Origin: Paractinoplanes aksuensis
Lineage (GTDB): Bacteria > Actinomycetota > Actinomycetes > Mycobacteriales > Micromonosporaceae
Assembly (NCBI RefSeq): GCF_024137025.1
Contig: NZ_JAMYJR010000001.1
Location: 310,001-374,000, forward strand
Length of the DNA: 64,000 nt
Direction of reading: 5' to 3'
Position 1 is the stretch's first letter. The number at the start of each line of letters is the position of its first letter. The notes under the pieces are model-generated. The model saw nothing but the letters and a program-made list of their open reading frames with translations. It made no database searches and was not told the DNA's origin. Below, in pieces: positions 24,421-33,055 of the stretch. The translations under genes were made by a program, and so were the position numbers.

Positions 24421-24977
24421 GGCGCGGCGCTGCCCATCGGCGCCATGTGACCGGGGTCGTAGCTTTCCTCGGCACCCGCGAACGGCTTGGCGATCGCCTT
24501 GAAGTCGACGGTCTGGCCGTCGGCCAGCTTCAGAGTGAACGCGACCTCGTCGCCCGGCTCGATGGCCTTCGCGGGCTTCATCAGCATGAGGTGGTCGCCA
24601 CCGGGGGCCAGTTCGTGATCACCCTTGGCCTTGACGACGAAGCCGCCCGCCTTCGGCTGCATGATCATCTTGCCGTCCTTCATCGTCATCTCGTGCAGTT
24701 CGAGCGGCGAGGCCGGCGACTCCGCGGACGCGATGGTGATGTCGGCGTCGGTGCCGTTTACCAGGGTGCCGAAGGCCGCGGTCATCTCACCGGCCGGGCC
24801 CGCCTTCACCCACGGGTCCTTGACCGTCAGGGAGGCCGCCGCCGCGGTCGCCGAAGGCGCGGGAGCGGGTGTGCCACTGCCGGCTGCGGCGTCGTCACCG
24901 CCGCCGCAGGCGGCAAGGCCCAGGGTGGTCAGAGCGCCGGCCAGTGTCAGGGCAGCCAGGGTGCGGAGATTACGCAT
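24417..24977 (-). CDS. PCu(A)C copper chaperone lipoprotein
   Basis: The protein has 186 residues. The lipobox LGLAAC (Cys about residue 24) is followed by a Pro/Ala linker and a PCu(A)C cupredoxin-like fold. Copper ligands follow the H(M)x10Mx21HxM pattern: LHEMTMKDGKMIMQPKAGGF and the later GGDHLMLMKP. It delivers copper(I) to the outer-face copper site of cytochrome oxidase or to other cuproenzymes. ATG at 24977 has GAGGAACGG upstream. It is the first gene of the PCu(A)C-DyP-CopC operon. Confidence 0.9.
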   Translation of the reverse strand: MRNLRTLAALTLAGALTTLGLAACGGGDDAAAGSGTPAPAPSATAAAASLTVKDPWVKAGPAGEMTAAFGTLVNGTDADITIASAESPASPLELHEMTMKDGKMIMQPKAGGFVVKAKGDHELAPGGDHLMLMKPAKAIEPGDEVAFTLKLADGQTVDFKAIAKPFAGAEESYDPGHMAPMGSAAP

Positions 24978-25115
24978 GGTTTCCGTTCCTCGAAGGAGTC
25001 GACAGAGCATTGGTCCGCACGGGTCCGCGAAAAGTTCCCGGCTTCGTGATTTCTCGTGCCGCGGCCGACGCGCAGCGGCGGGAACCGACAGGCTCCGAAC
25101 GCCGACTATCCGGGC

Positions 25116-25712
25116 ATGGAATACGGGGAGTACGGGCCGCCGGCGCCCGTGACCGGCACGCGTTACTGCCGTGCCCGGCGCCGGCGCGGTGTGGTTCCCG
25201 CGTCGGCGCTCACTGTGCGGCACACTGCCGACGGCCTGCTCCTCACGCGCCGCGCGTCACCGGGCGCACCGGCCGCGCGGCGACCTTCGTGGCGGGGCCG
25301 GCTGGCCCTTCTCGCCGTCCTGGCGGGCCTGACGGCGACGGTGACGCTGCTGCTGACCGGGGCGTACATCGCGCCGGCCAAGGCGACGGGCCCGTGCCCG
25401 ATGCGCACCTCGACCGCCTTCTACGCGGGTGGCCGGCAGTTGCTGGTGCGCACCGAGCCCGTACGCAGCGGTATCGCACTGCTGCATCTGTGCGCGCAAC
25501 GAGCGGTCGGTCCGGTCCGCTCGTGGTCGGTCGTCGTGGCCGGCGGCAAGGGGGAGTCGCCGGCGGCGCAGCGGGTCTCCGCGAGCACAGCTTTGGCGGC
25601 CGTGCCGTTGGTGCCGGGCCGGCGCACCGGCGTCACTGTCGTGGCGCAACCCGAGACCGGTCCGCCACTGACCTTCGCCGCGCAGGTCAGCGCGGGCGCC
25701 GCATTGCGGTGA
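25116..25712 (+). CDS. Hypothetical single-pass membrane protein
   Basis: The protein has about 198 residues from ATG at 25116; an earlier start at 25056 is possible. A cytoplasmic basic N-terminus (RARRRRG, RRPSWRGR) precedes one transmembrane helix (LALLAVLAGLTATVTLLLTGAYIA), and the rest is a short outer domain (CPMRTSTAFYAGGRQLLVRT...). I do not recognise the family. It is divergent from the copper operon. Confidence 0.5.
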   Translation: MEYGEYGPPAPVTGTRYCRARRRRGVVPASALTVRHTADGLLLTRRASPGAPAARRPSWRGRLALLAVLAGLTATVTLLLTGAYIAPAKATGPCPMRTSTAFYAGGRQLLVRTEPVRSGIALLHLCAQRAVGPVRSWSVVVAGGKGESPAAQRVSASTALAAVPLVPGRRTGVTVVAQPETGPPLTFAAQVSAGAALR

Positions 25713-25873
25713 TGAGGTGGGGGCGCTCGCTGTCCGGATGCGCGATCACGTGAGCGGTCATGTGGAAGACTTCCTGGAGCAGGGCCGGGGAACGCTGAAG
25801 CCGACATCGCCGAGGATGCGATTGCCGCCGTCGGCGAGGCTGGTCTGGTTCCGCCGCAGGCCGGGAACTGTCG

Positions 25874-26608
25874 TCACCGGCCGGGCCGCCGCCGGACGAG
25901 GCCCAGCAGCAATCCGGCGATCGCGATCACCAACGCGGCGATCGCGACGACCGGCGCCACGTTCGACGGCGCCGCCTCTCGGGCGATCTGGGCGCTGCTG
26001 CCGGTCGGAGCGCCCGTGGCGGCGCCGCCATCGACCGGCATCCCGTGCTCGTCCAACTGCTCCCCGCCGCCGGCCGTCAGACGCAGGACCACGGCCGGGA
26101 ACTCCGGCTCCGGTTGACCGTCGAGCGGTTCCTCGATCCAGCGCACCAGCTCCCCGTTGTCGTAGGTCTGGATCGTTTTGAAGATGACCCGGTCGACCTT
26201 GGGCAGCGGGCCCAGTGAGACACCGAACTCCTGGTAGTTGCTTCCGGTCACGGCATCGGCCGGGTTCTTGACCGTCCACGTGATCGAGGTGACGGCCTGG
26301 GTGACGGATGTGCCGTCGACCGTCACCGGCTTGTCCAGCGGACCCCGGGTGACCTGGCTGTTCCAACCGGTCAACTGACGCACGGTGGCGCCGATGATCG
26401 GCGTGTCGGTGGGGAAGAACAGCTGGATCTTGGTGGTGGCAGCGTCCTTCCGCTCGTTGGGCACCCGGAAATTGAGCACCGCGAACCCGCCCTGGGTGGC
26501 CTGAGCCGGGCTGACCGAGACGTGGGCCGCGGCCGGACCGGCCGGGAACACCACAACGGCCAGGACGAGTCCGACGAGGATCGCGGCCAGGGGCCGCCGC
26601 GCGCTCAT
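25874..26608 (-). CDS. YcnI-like (DUF1775) copper-binding membrane protein
   Basis: The protein has 244 residues. The signal peptide ends GPAAA and the mature N-terminus is HVSVSPAQATQGGFAVLNFRV, with the His copper ligand of YcnI. The conserved Trp-rich parts are present (TGWNSQVT, ITWTV). A C-terminal helix (VAPVVAIAALVIAIAGLLLGLV) anchors it. It probably binds copper outside the cell. ATG at 26608 overlaps the stop of a truncated CopA-like ORF (ATGA). Confidence 0.87.
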   Translation of the reverse strand: MSARRPLAAILVGLVLAVVVFPAGPAAAHVSVSPAQATQGGFAVLNFRVPNERKDAATTKIQLFFPTDTPIIGATVRQLTGWNSQVTRGPLDKPVTVDGTSVTQAVTSITWTVKNPADAVTGSNYQEFGVSLGPLPKVDRVIFKTIQTYDNGELVRWIEEPLDGQPEPEFPAVVLRLTAGGGEQLDEHGMPVDGGAATGAPTGSSAQIAREAAPSNVAPVVAIAALVIAIAGLLLGLVRRRPGR

Positions 26609-26751
26609 CGGCCCCACCGGCACCGGCACAGGCGCAAGCTGTTGATGATCACCGGCAGCCGGTCGAGCTTGCGCTCGATGCGGCCCGAGCATGCGGCGCA
26701 CGTCATCCCGCCGACCGCGAGCGTGGTGACCGGCGGTGCGGTCGTGGACAT
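26605..26751 (-). pseudogene. Truncated N-terminal HMA domain of a copper P-type ATPase
   Basis: The 48 residues start MSTTAPPVTTLAVGGMTCAA and continue CSGRIERKLDRLP, a perfect GMTCxxC metal site of CopA. The sequence then changes to VIINSLRLCRCRWGR and stops. The rest of the domain and the whole pump are missing. The stop overlaps the YcnI start, so the fragment may still couple translation. It could conceivably act as a mini metal-binding peptide, but a deletion remnant is more likely. Confidence 0.65.
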
Positions 26752-26960
26752 GCGGTTCCTCCAGGCAGACAGCTGATCATGGTCGTGCTTCCCGTCAATG
26801 GTCGTCGCGACCGGTCTGGGAGTTCCCGCCAATTTCGTCCATCGGGTCCAGGGGCCTGACCGCCGATGGCCGAGCGAACCTTGTTGCATATATTTGGCAA
26901 TTACTGGAAGATGGCTTCAGGAACGGGTGTTGCGTGGCCGTGACCCGTCGTTCCGACTTT

Positions 26961-27010
26961 GAGGGCGCTCCGGGGCGATGATCCACAAGCCGGGGCGCCC
27001 TCGACTTTTT
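26961..27010 (+). terminator. Strong intrinsic terminator with no obvious gene upstream
   Basis: GAGGGCGCTCCGG (26961-26973) and CCGGGGCGCCCTC (26990-27002) form a 13-bp stem with one G-U pair, followed by GACTTTTT. It works for the plus strand. Upstream lies only an AT-rich pocket (26881-26905) and a possible 25-codon ORF (26866-26943), so the terminator may end a small RNA or be left over from a deleted gene. Confidence 0.75.
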
Positions 27011-27037
27011 CTGGGCGGCCGGGTGGAGAATGAGCCG

Positions 27038-27163
27038 ATGGTCGTGATCAGCCGGGTGACCGGGGCCGAGCTCCGGGCTCAGGTGGACCGGCTCCAACCC
27101 GTCTACCGGCAGTGTTTTGCGGCGCCGCCGTGGAGCGAGTCGCCCGACGAGATCGCCGCCTGG
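27038..27163 (+). pseudogene. N-terminal remnant of a GNAT acetyltransferase
   Basis: From ATG at 27038 with GGAGA upstream, 42 codons read MVVISRVTGAELRAQVDRLQ, then VYRQCFAAPPWSESPDEIAAW, which is like the first helix and FxxPPWxE loop of some GNAT proteins. The frame then turns into noise at the point where ABC exporter coding sequence begins in another frame. A deletion seems to have joined the two genes. Confidence 0.55.
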
Positions 27164-28847
27164 CCACGGGCCGGCGCGTGGGCCTGGCCGGGCTGGTCGC
27201 CCTGGGGCTGGCCGTCACCGCCACGTACGCCGGGCAGGGCTGGCTCATCGCCCGGGTCATCGCCGAGGTGCTGGCCGGGCGGACCGATGTCGTGCTGGCC
27301 GGCGCCGGCATCGTGGCGCTGCAGGGGGCGCGGGCCGGGCTGATCCGGGGGCGGGAGCGGCTGGCGGCCACGCTCGGCGGGCGGATCAAGGACGACGTCC
27401 GCGGCCGCCTGCTCGACCGGCTGTTCAGCCTCGGGCCCGGCTACACCACAGGTGTGCGGACGGGCCGTTTGCAGTCCACGATGGTCGACGGGGTGGAGGC
27501 GCTCGAGCCGTACTTCGTGGCGTTCCTGCCTCAGCTCGTGTCGTCGCTGCTGGGCGTGGTCGTCCTCACCGCGTACGTGTGGTGGCTCGACCCGGTCGTC
27601 GGGGTGACCGTGGCCGCGTGCGCGTTGCTGGTCGCGGTCGCCCCGCGCATCTCGAAGCGGCTGATGAGCGGGCCGATGGAGCGGTGGTGGGCCGCCTACC
27701 GCGGTGTCTACGCCGACACCCTCGACGTGCTGCAGGGCATGGTCACGCTCAAGGGGATCAACGCCCACCGGCGGCGCGGGGCCCAGTTGGGGGAGCAGTC
27801 GGCCGCCTTCGCCCGGGACTCGTCACGCCTGGTCGCCGCTTCGGCCGGCTACGAGGTGGTGGTCGGGCTGGCCGCGGGGGCCGGCACCGCGCTGGCCGTC
27901 GGGGTGGGCGCGCTACGCACGGCGTCCGGCGCCCTCGACGTGGTCACGCTGCTGATCATCCTGTTGTTGTCGCGCGAGTGCTTCCGTCCGCTGACCGACC
28001 TGGGCAAGGCGTTTCACGCGGCCTCGCCCGGGCTGGCCGCGGCCGAGGGAATTTTCGCACTTCTCGAGGAGAGGCGTCCGACGCCGGACAACGGGTCCCC
28101 GGCCGAACGTCTGAACAACCCGCCCCGCGTACGTCTGGAGGGCGTGACCTTCGCCTACCAGGCGGGTCACGCACCCGCGCTGAACGACGTCACCTTCACG
28201 GCCGAGGCGGGCGCGACCACGGCGCTGGTCGGGCGGTCCGGCGCCGGCAAGAGCACCGTCGTCGCGCTGCTGCTGCGCTTCGCCGACCCGCAGCACGGAA
28301 CGCTGACCGTCGACGGGCGCGACGTGCGCACGCTGCCCCTGGCCGACCTGCGCGCGCTCGTCTCCGTGGTCTCGCAGGACACGTATCTGTTCCACGGCAC
28401 GGTCCGCGACAACCTGTTGCTCGCCGCGCCCGGCGCGAGCCAGGACGATCTCGAGGCCGCAGCCCGGGCCGCCGCCGCGCACACCTTCATCTCCGCACTG
28501 CCCGAGGGGTACGACACGATGATCGGTGAACGCGGGGCCCGGCTCTCCGGCGGCGAACGGCAGCGGATCGCCATCGCGCGGGCGCTGCTCAAGGACGCGC
28601 CGATCCTGGTGCTGGACGAGGCGACGTCGGCCATCGACTCGGCCAACGAGGCGGCCATCCAGACCGCGCTCTCGACCGGCTCACCGCCGACCGCACCACC
28701 CTGGTCATCGCGCACCGGCTCTCCACCGTGCGCAACGCCGACCATGTCGTCGTGCTCGACGACGGGCGGGTCGCCGAACAGGGGCCACCGGGCGAGCTGA
28801 TCGCCGCGGGCGGCGCCTACCACCGGCTCGTGGCGGCGCAGGCATGA
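27112..28847 (+). pseudogene. ABC exporter half 1 with 5' truncation and 3' frameshift
   Basis: Exporter-type fused TMD-NBD protein. The TMD runs GLAVTATYAGQGWLIARVIA to about 28080. The NBD has Walker A GRSGAGKST, signature [15 protein letters not shown] and Walker [14 protein letters not shown]. Near 28669 two extra bases (CTCTC) shift the frame; the true C-terminus ([20 protein letters not shown]...VAAQA) continues in another frame to TGA at 28845. The first residues derive from the acetyltransferase remnant. The stop overlaps the next gene (ATGA). The frameshift could be a sequencing error, but neighbouring breaks favour real decay. Confidence 0.75.
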
Positions 28848-30093
28848 GGGGCTTCGTCGGGCTGCTGCGCTCGCACCGCCTCCTGCTGGCCGGGGCCATC
28901 GCGGCCGGCGCCCTCAACCAGCTGCTGACGATCGCCGGGGCGGCCGTGGGGGCGTACCTGGTCGGCCTGGTCGCCACCGGCGCCGGCCGGGACCGGCTGA
29001 TGCCCTGGTTCTGGCTGCTGCTCGTGCTGATCCCGCTGCGGGCGGCCGCGCCCTACCTCGAGTCGGTGCTGGCCCACATCATGGCGTTCCGGGCTCTGGC
29101 CGACGTGCGGGGGCGGGTCCACGCGGCCTTCGAGCGTCTGGCCCCGGCCGGGCTGACCGCCAAGCGCAGCGGCGACCTCGGCACCACGGTGGTGGCCGAC
29201 GTCGAGGCTCTCGAGGTGTTCTTCGCCCACACGCTGAGCCCGCTCGTGGTGGCAGTCACCGTGCCGTTCACGACTCTGGTGGCGCTGGGCCTCATCCACC
29301 CGGTGCTTCCGCTGGTGGTGCTGCCGGTGCTGATCGCCGTGGCGACCGTGCCGATGTGGCTGGCCCGCCGGGCCCGCGCCCAGGGCGAGGCGGTCAAGGC
29401 GGCCGCGGCCGAGGTGTCGGCCGAGACCGTGGACGCCGTCCAGGGCCTGCGCGAGCTCAGCATCTTCGCCGCCACCACCTCGCACCGGGCGCGGATCTCG
29501 GCCGCCGCGGGCCGGTTGCGGCAGGCGCAGCACCGGCACGCGGGCCTGGGCGGCACCGACCTGCGCGACCTGACCACGGACCGGCTGCGTGAACTCGTCA
29601 CCTCGTGCCCCAGGACCCGTACCTGTTCCACCGCACCGTGGCCGAGAACCTGCTGCTCGCCCGGCCCGGCGCGACTGCGGACGACCTGCACGAGGCGGCC
29701 CGGGCCGCCGGCGCCCACGAGTTCGTCACCGCCCTGCCCGAGGGCTACGACACGGTCGTGGGGGAGCGTGGAACCCGGCTGTCAGGCGGGCAGCGCCAGC
29801 GGGTCGCCCTGGCCCGGGCCCTGCTCACCGACGCGCCGGTGCTGGTGCTGGACGAGCCGGTCTCCAACCTCGACACCGAGACCGAACGGGTGCTGGCCGA
29901 CGCGATGTCGGGCATCATCGCCGGCCGGACCACCCTGATCATCGCCCACCGCCTGTCGACGATCCTGGTCGCCGATCGGATCGCCGTGCTCGACGGCGGC
30001 CGCCTGGCCGAGACCGGCCCGCACGCGGAGCTGCTGGCCCGGGACGGCGCCTACCGCCGGCTGGTCGCGACCCAGCTCAGCGCCGCCAGCTGA
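28844..30093 (+). pseudogene. ABC exporter half 2 with large internal deletion and frameshift
   Basis: It starts as an intact exporter TMD ([20 protein letters not shown]...). After RLRQAQHRHAGLGG, near 29550, the sequence jumps to NBD residues TDLRDLTTDRLRELVT, so the rest of the TMD and Walker A are gone (about 250 codons). A further single-base loss near 29603 shifts the frame. Then QDPYLFHRTVAENLLLARPG, LSGGQRQRVALARALL and VLVLDEPVSNLDTE follow normally to 30093. It cannot make a working pump. It was probably the partner of half 1, a siderophore/CydDC-like pair. Confidence 0.8.
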
Positions 30094-30676
30094 CCAGGTC
30101 CTCGATCGGGCGGCGCCGCCGGGCCGGCTTGGCGGTGGGAACGGCCGGGTCGTCGGCGGGGTGCCCGAGCGTGAGCACCCCGGCCACGGCGACGTCGTCC
30201 GGCAGACCGGCGATCTGCGCCAGGGCGGCGAGCTCCTCGGGTGGCGCGGGACTGTAGAAGCCGCTCGCGAGACCTTCGTCGGCCGCGGCCAGCTGCAGCA
30301 GGCTGAACAGCGCGCCCGAGTCGAACCACCAGAACGGCACCGGCCAGGGGATCTCCTCGCCGTCGGCCTCCAGCTTGTCGGTCTCGGTGTATCGCTCGTG
30401 GTACGACGCCTCGCGGACGCCGAGCACGATCTGCACCGGCGCCTGCGAGATCCACGGGTGGAAGCCCTGCTCGAGATACCAGGGCTCGGCCACGGCGGCC
30501 AGCGCGGCCCGGGTGGCCGGATCGGTCACGACGACCAGGCGGTGTCCCTGGCTGAAGCCGGCGCTCGGCGCCCGGTGCACGACCTTGACGATGCGGGCGA
30601 TCACCTCGTCGGCGACCGGATCGGTGCGGTAGTTGCGGACCATCCGCCGGCCGCGCAGCGCCTCGCGGAACTCCAT
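30077..30676 (-). CDS. Nitroreductase-family flavoprotein
   Basis: The protein has 199 residues. It begins MEFREALRGRRMVRNYRTDPV, the FMN-binding Arg motif (RRxxRxY), followed by VHRAPSAGFSQGHRLVVVTD and near the end PDDVAVAGVLTLGHPADD. Nitroreductases use NAD(P)H and FMN to reduce nitro, quinone or other acceptors, and some members destroy or modify cofactors. ATG overlaps the stop of the methyltransferase by one base (TGATG), so it is the last gene of the metal-importer operon. Its 3' end overlaps the pseudogene on the other strand. Confidence 0.87.
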   Translation of the reverse strand: MEFREALRGRRMVRNYRTDPVADEVIARIVKVVHRAPSAGFSQGHRLVVVTDPATRAALAAVAEPWYLEQGFHPWISQAPVQIVLGVREASYHERYTETDKLEADGEEIPWPVPFWWFDSGALFSLLQLAAADEGLASGFYSPAPPEELAALAQIAGLPDDVAVAGVLTLGHPADDPAVPTAKPARRRRPIEDLVSWRR

Positions 30677-31332
30677 CAGGCTCGTCCGGTGATCAGGTAT
30701 TGCGTTTGCAACTCGTGGCCGGGCGCGACGCCGTACTTCTGGTCGAGTTCGTAGATCGAGGTCAGGGGAGTGACCCTCACGTCGGTCAGGCCGGACTGTT
30801 CGAGCACGGCCGCCGTGGGCGCGATCGAGGTCGCCTGGGCCAGCGGCAGCGCCTGCCAGATCTCGGGCTCGTAGAAGTCCTGCGGGCCGTGCGGGAACCA
30901 TGTGCTGTCGACGACGGCGATCGTGCCGCCGGGTCGAAGCAAACGGATCCAATGGCGTACGGCCGACTCCGGATCCCGCAGTGTCCACATGACATAGCGG
31001 GCGGTGACGGCGTCGAAACTCGCCTCGGGGAAGTTGGGCGCCACGGCGTCGCCGATCCGGAAGTCGACGTCCTTCACCGTAGCCCGGGCCTGCTCCAGCA
31101 TGCCCTCGGACAGGTCGATCCCGGTGACCCGATGACCCAGCCCGGCCAGGATCGACGCTACCTGGCCGCTGCCGGTGCCGACGTCGAGCACGTCCAGGGG
31201 TGCGGCCGGTAGAGCCTCCGCCCAGATGGAAGACCAGGCGGCGGTGTCATGGGGGAGGCGCTGCAGTTGATACTCGGCGTAGCTGGGAGCGCGGCCGGTC
31301 CAGTAGTCGTTGATGCTGTCCTGGGCGGTCAT
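30676..31332 (-). CDS. Class I SAM-dependent methyltransferase
   Basis: The protein has 218 residues. The SAM motif is LDVLDVGTGSGQVASILAGLGHRVTGID (about residues 46-73), then GDAVAPNFPEASFDAVTARYVMWTLRDPESAV and LLRPGGTIAVVD. It belongs to the UbiE/MenG-like small-molecule methyltransferases. It overlaps the importer ATPase by four bases and is followed by the nitroreductase. The pairing suggests modification of the imported chelator or of its metal complex, which is inference. Confidence 0.87.
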   Translation of the reverse strand: MTAQDSINDYWTGRAPSYAEYQLQRLPHDTAAWSSIWAEALPAAPLDVLDVGTGSGQVASILAGLGHRVTGIDLSEGMLEQARATVKDVDFRIGDAVAPNFPEASFDAVTARYVMWTLRDPESAVRHWIRLLRPGGTIAVVDSTWFPHGPQDFYEPEIWQALPLAQATSIAPTAAVLEQSGLTDVRVTPLTSIYELDQKYGVAPGHELQTQYLITGRA

Positions 31333-32099
31333 GCGGCCTCCTGGGTGAATGGGTGGAACAACAGGTGCAGGTGACCGTCGAGGTCGAGGCGCTTGATGCC
31401 GATGCCGTAGACCGGTTCGAGGATCGCCGGGTCGAGCACCTCGTCGACCGTCCCGGCCGCCACGACGCCGCCGTCGCCGAGCAGCACCAGGTCGTCGCAG
31501 TAGCGGGCGGCCAGGTTCAGGTCGTGCAGCACGACGATCGAGCAGGTGCCGAGTCCGCGGACCAGGCCCAGCACCTCGTGCTGGTACCGGATGTCGAGGT
31601 GGTTGGTCGGTTCGTCGAGCAGCAGGTGGGTCGCCTGCTGGGCGAGGGCGCGGGCGATGAGCACCCGCTGCCGTTCGCCGCCGGACAGCCCGCTGAACGG
31701 GCGCGGGCCCAGGTGAGTGGCGCCGACCCGGGCCAGGCTGCGGGCGGCTATCTCGTGGTCGGCCGGGCCGGTGCGCTGGAAGGTCGACAGGTGCGGGCCG
31801 CGGCCGAGCAGCACCATCTCGGCCACGGTCAGTGCGGTCTCGCCGCCCGTCTCCTGCACCACGACGGCCATCCGCAGGGCGCTCTCGCGCGGGGAGAGCG
31901 ACTGCAGGCCGTCACTGTCCACAGTGACCCGGCCGGTGGGGCTGCGCAGGGCACCGTACAGAAGTCGCAGTAATGTGGTTTTGCCTGAGCCGTTGGGCCC
32001 GATGAGGCCCAGCACTCGGCCCGGCAGCGCGGCCACGCTGACGCTGTCGATGACCGGCGTGGCGCCGTAGCGCCACGACACGTCGGCCGCCTGGATCAC
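31329..32099 (-). CDS. Metal-chelate ABC importer, ATP-binding protein
   Basis: The protein has 256 residues. Walker A is GPNGSGKTT, the signature [15 protein letters not shown], Walker B THLLLDEPTNHLD, and the H-loop IVVLHDLNLA. It is a FecE-type ATPase. GTG at 32099 overlaps the binding-protein stop (GTGA). It is third in the operon permease, binding protein, ATPase, methyltransferase, nitroreductase, all on the minus strand behind the Nur-type palindrome at 34141. Confidence 0.9.
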   Translation of the reverse strand: MIQAADVSWRYGATPVIDSVSVAALPGRVLGLIGPNGSGKTTLLRLLYGALRSPTGRVTVDSDGLQSLSPRESALRMAVVVQETGGETALTVAEMVLLGRGPHLSTFQRTGPADHEIAARSLARVGATHLGPRPFSGLSGGERQRVLIARALAQQATHLLLDEPTNHLDIRYQHEVLGLVRGLGTCSIVVLHDLNLAARYCDDLVLLGDGGVVAAGTVDEVLDPAILEPVYGIGIKRLDLDGHLHLLFHPFTQEAA

Positions 32100-33055
32100 T
32101 GCTTGAACCGCTCGACGATCCGCTCGAGGCCGTCGATCGAAAGCGGGGACGGCGGCTCGGTGAAGTTGAACAGCTGGGTCATGACCTGCTTGTTCTGCAC
32201 GGCCTTGAGCTTCTCGGCGCCGGGCAAGCTGGTGACGGCCTGCTCGACCTTTGCCGGGTCGCCGTCGCCGTACAGCAGGATCAGCACGTCGGGATTGCGG
32301 CCGAGCAGCTCCTCCAGCGTCACCTCGAAGACCCGCTCCTTGCTCTCACCGAACACGTTCTCGAACCCGGCCGCCTTGAGCTGGGGGTCGGCCATGCTGG
32401 CTGACCCGTAGGCGTACGTCACGCCGCCCCCGACGGTCGGGTAGAGCACGGCCGCCGTACGCCCGCTCTTGGGCGCATTGATCTTGGCCATGCGCTCCTG
32501 CAGTGCCTTGACCGCAGTGGCGGCCTCGTTCGGGCGATCGAAGACCTTCCCGTACGAGGTGAGCTGCGCGTAGATGTCGTCGAAGGTCGGTGCCGTGGTG
32601 TTGTCCGGGCACATGGCCGGTTCTTCCAGCAGCGGGATGTCCACCGCCGCGAGGGTGTCGCGCGACAGGTTGTCGACCTCGCCGAACACGAGGTCGGGCT
32701 GCTGGCTGATCACGACCTCTTTCGAGATCTGCAGGTGCCCGCTGGTGTCGGTCTTGTCGGTCAGCAGCGGGATCTTGTCGAGCGCGGCCAGCGTCGCCTC
32801 GTCGTAGTACTCCTTGGGGTACTGCCCGGCCCGGGCCGTGACCCGGTCGAGCACGCCCAGATCCTGCAGGTACGGCACGGCGGCGCTCTTCAGCAGCACG
32901 GTGCGCTCGGGGGCCTTGTCGAAAGTGACGTCGACGCCGCAGTTCTTCACGGTCAACGGGTAGCCCGACCCGGCGTCGGCCGCGGCGCCGTCATCGGCGG
33001 CACCGCATCCGGCGGCGACCAGCAGTACGGCGGACAGGACGGCGATCTTCTTCAT
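32096..33055 (-). CDS. Metal-chelate ABC importer, binding lipoprotein
   Basis: The protein has 319 residues. A lipobox LLVAAGC (Cys about residue 17) is followed by an acidic linker and a FecB/BtuF fold: YPLTVKNCGVDVTFDKAPERTVLLKSAAVPYLQDLGVLDRVTARAG, and PDVLILLYGDGDPAKVEQ. The ligand is iron-siderophore or another metal chelate. The Nur-type operator suggests nickel. ATG at 33055 overlaps the permease stop. The much longer frame upstream is antisense-like noise. Confidence 0.88.
   Translation of the reverse strand: MKKIAVLSAVLLVAAGCGAADDGAAADAGSGYPLTVKNCGVDVTFDKAPERTVLLKSAAVPYLQDLGVLDRVTARAGQYPKEYYDEATLAALDKIPLLTDKTDTSGHLQISKEVVISQQPDLVFGEVDNLSRDTLAAVDIPLLEEPAMCPDNTTAPTFDDIYAQLTSYGKVFDRPNEAATAVKALQERMAKINAPKSGRTAAVLYPTVGGGVTYAYGSASMADPQLKAAGFENVFGESKERVFEVTLEELLGRNPDVLILLYGDGDPAKVEQAVTSLPGAEKLKAVQNKQVMTQLFNFTEPPSPLSIDGLERIVERFKQ

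Noticed and set aside
26866..26943. 25-codon ORF in the AT-rich pocket as a definite gene
   Set aside because: There is no clear ribosome site and no recognisable sequence; it is kept only as part of the orphan-terminator finding.
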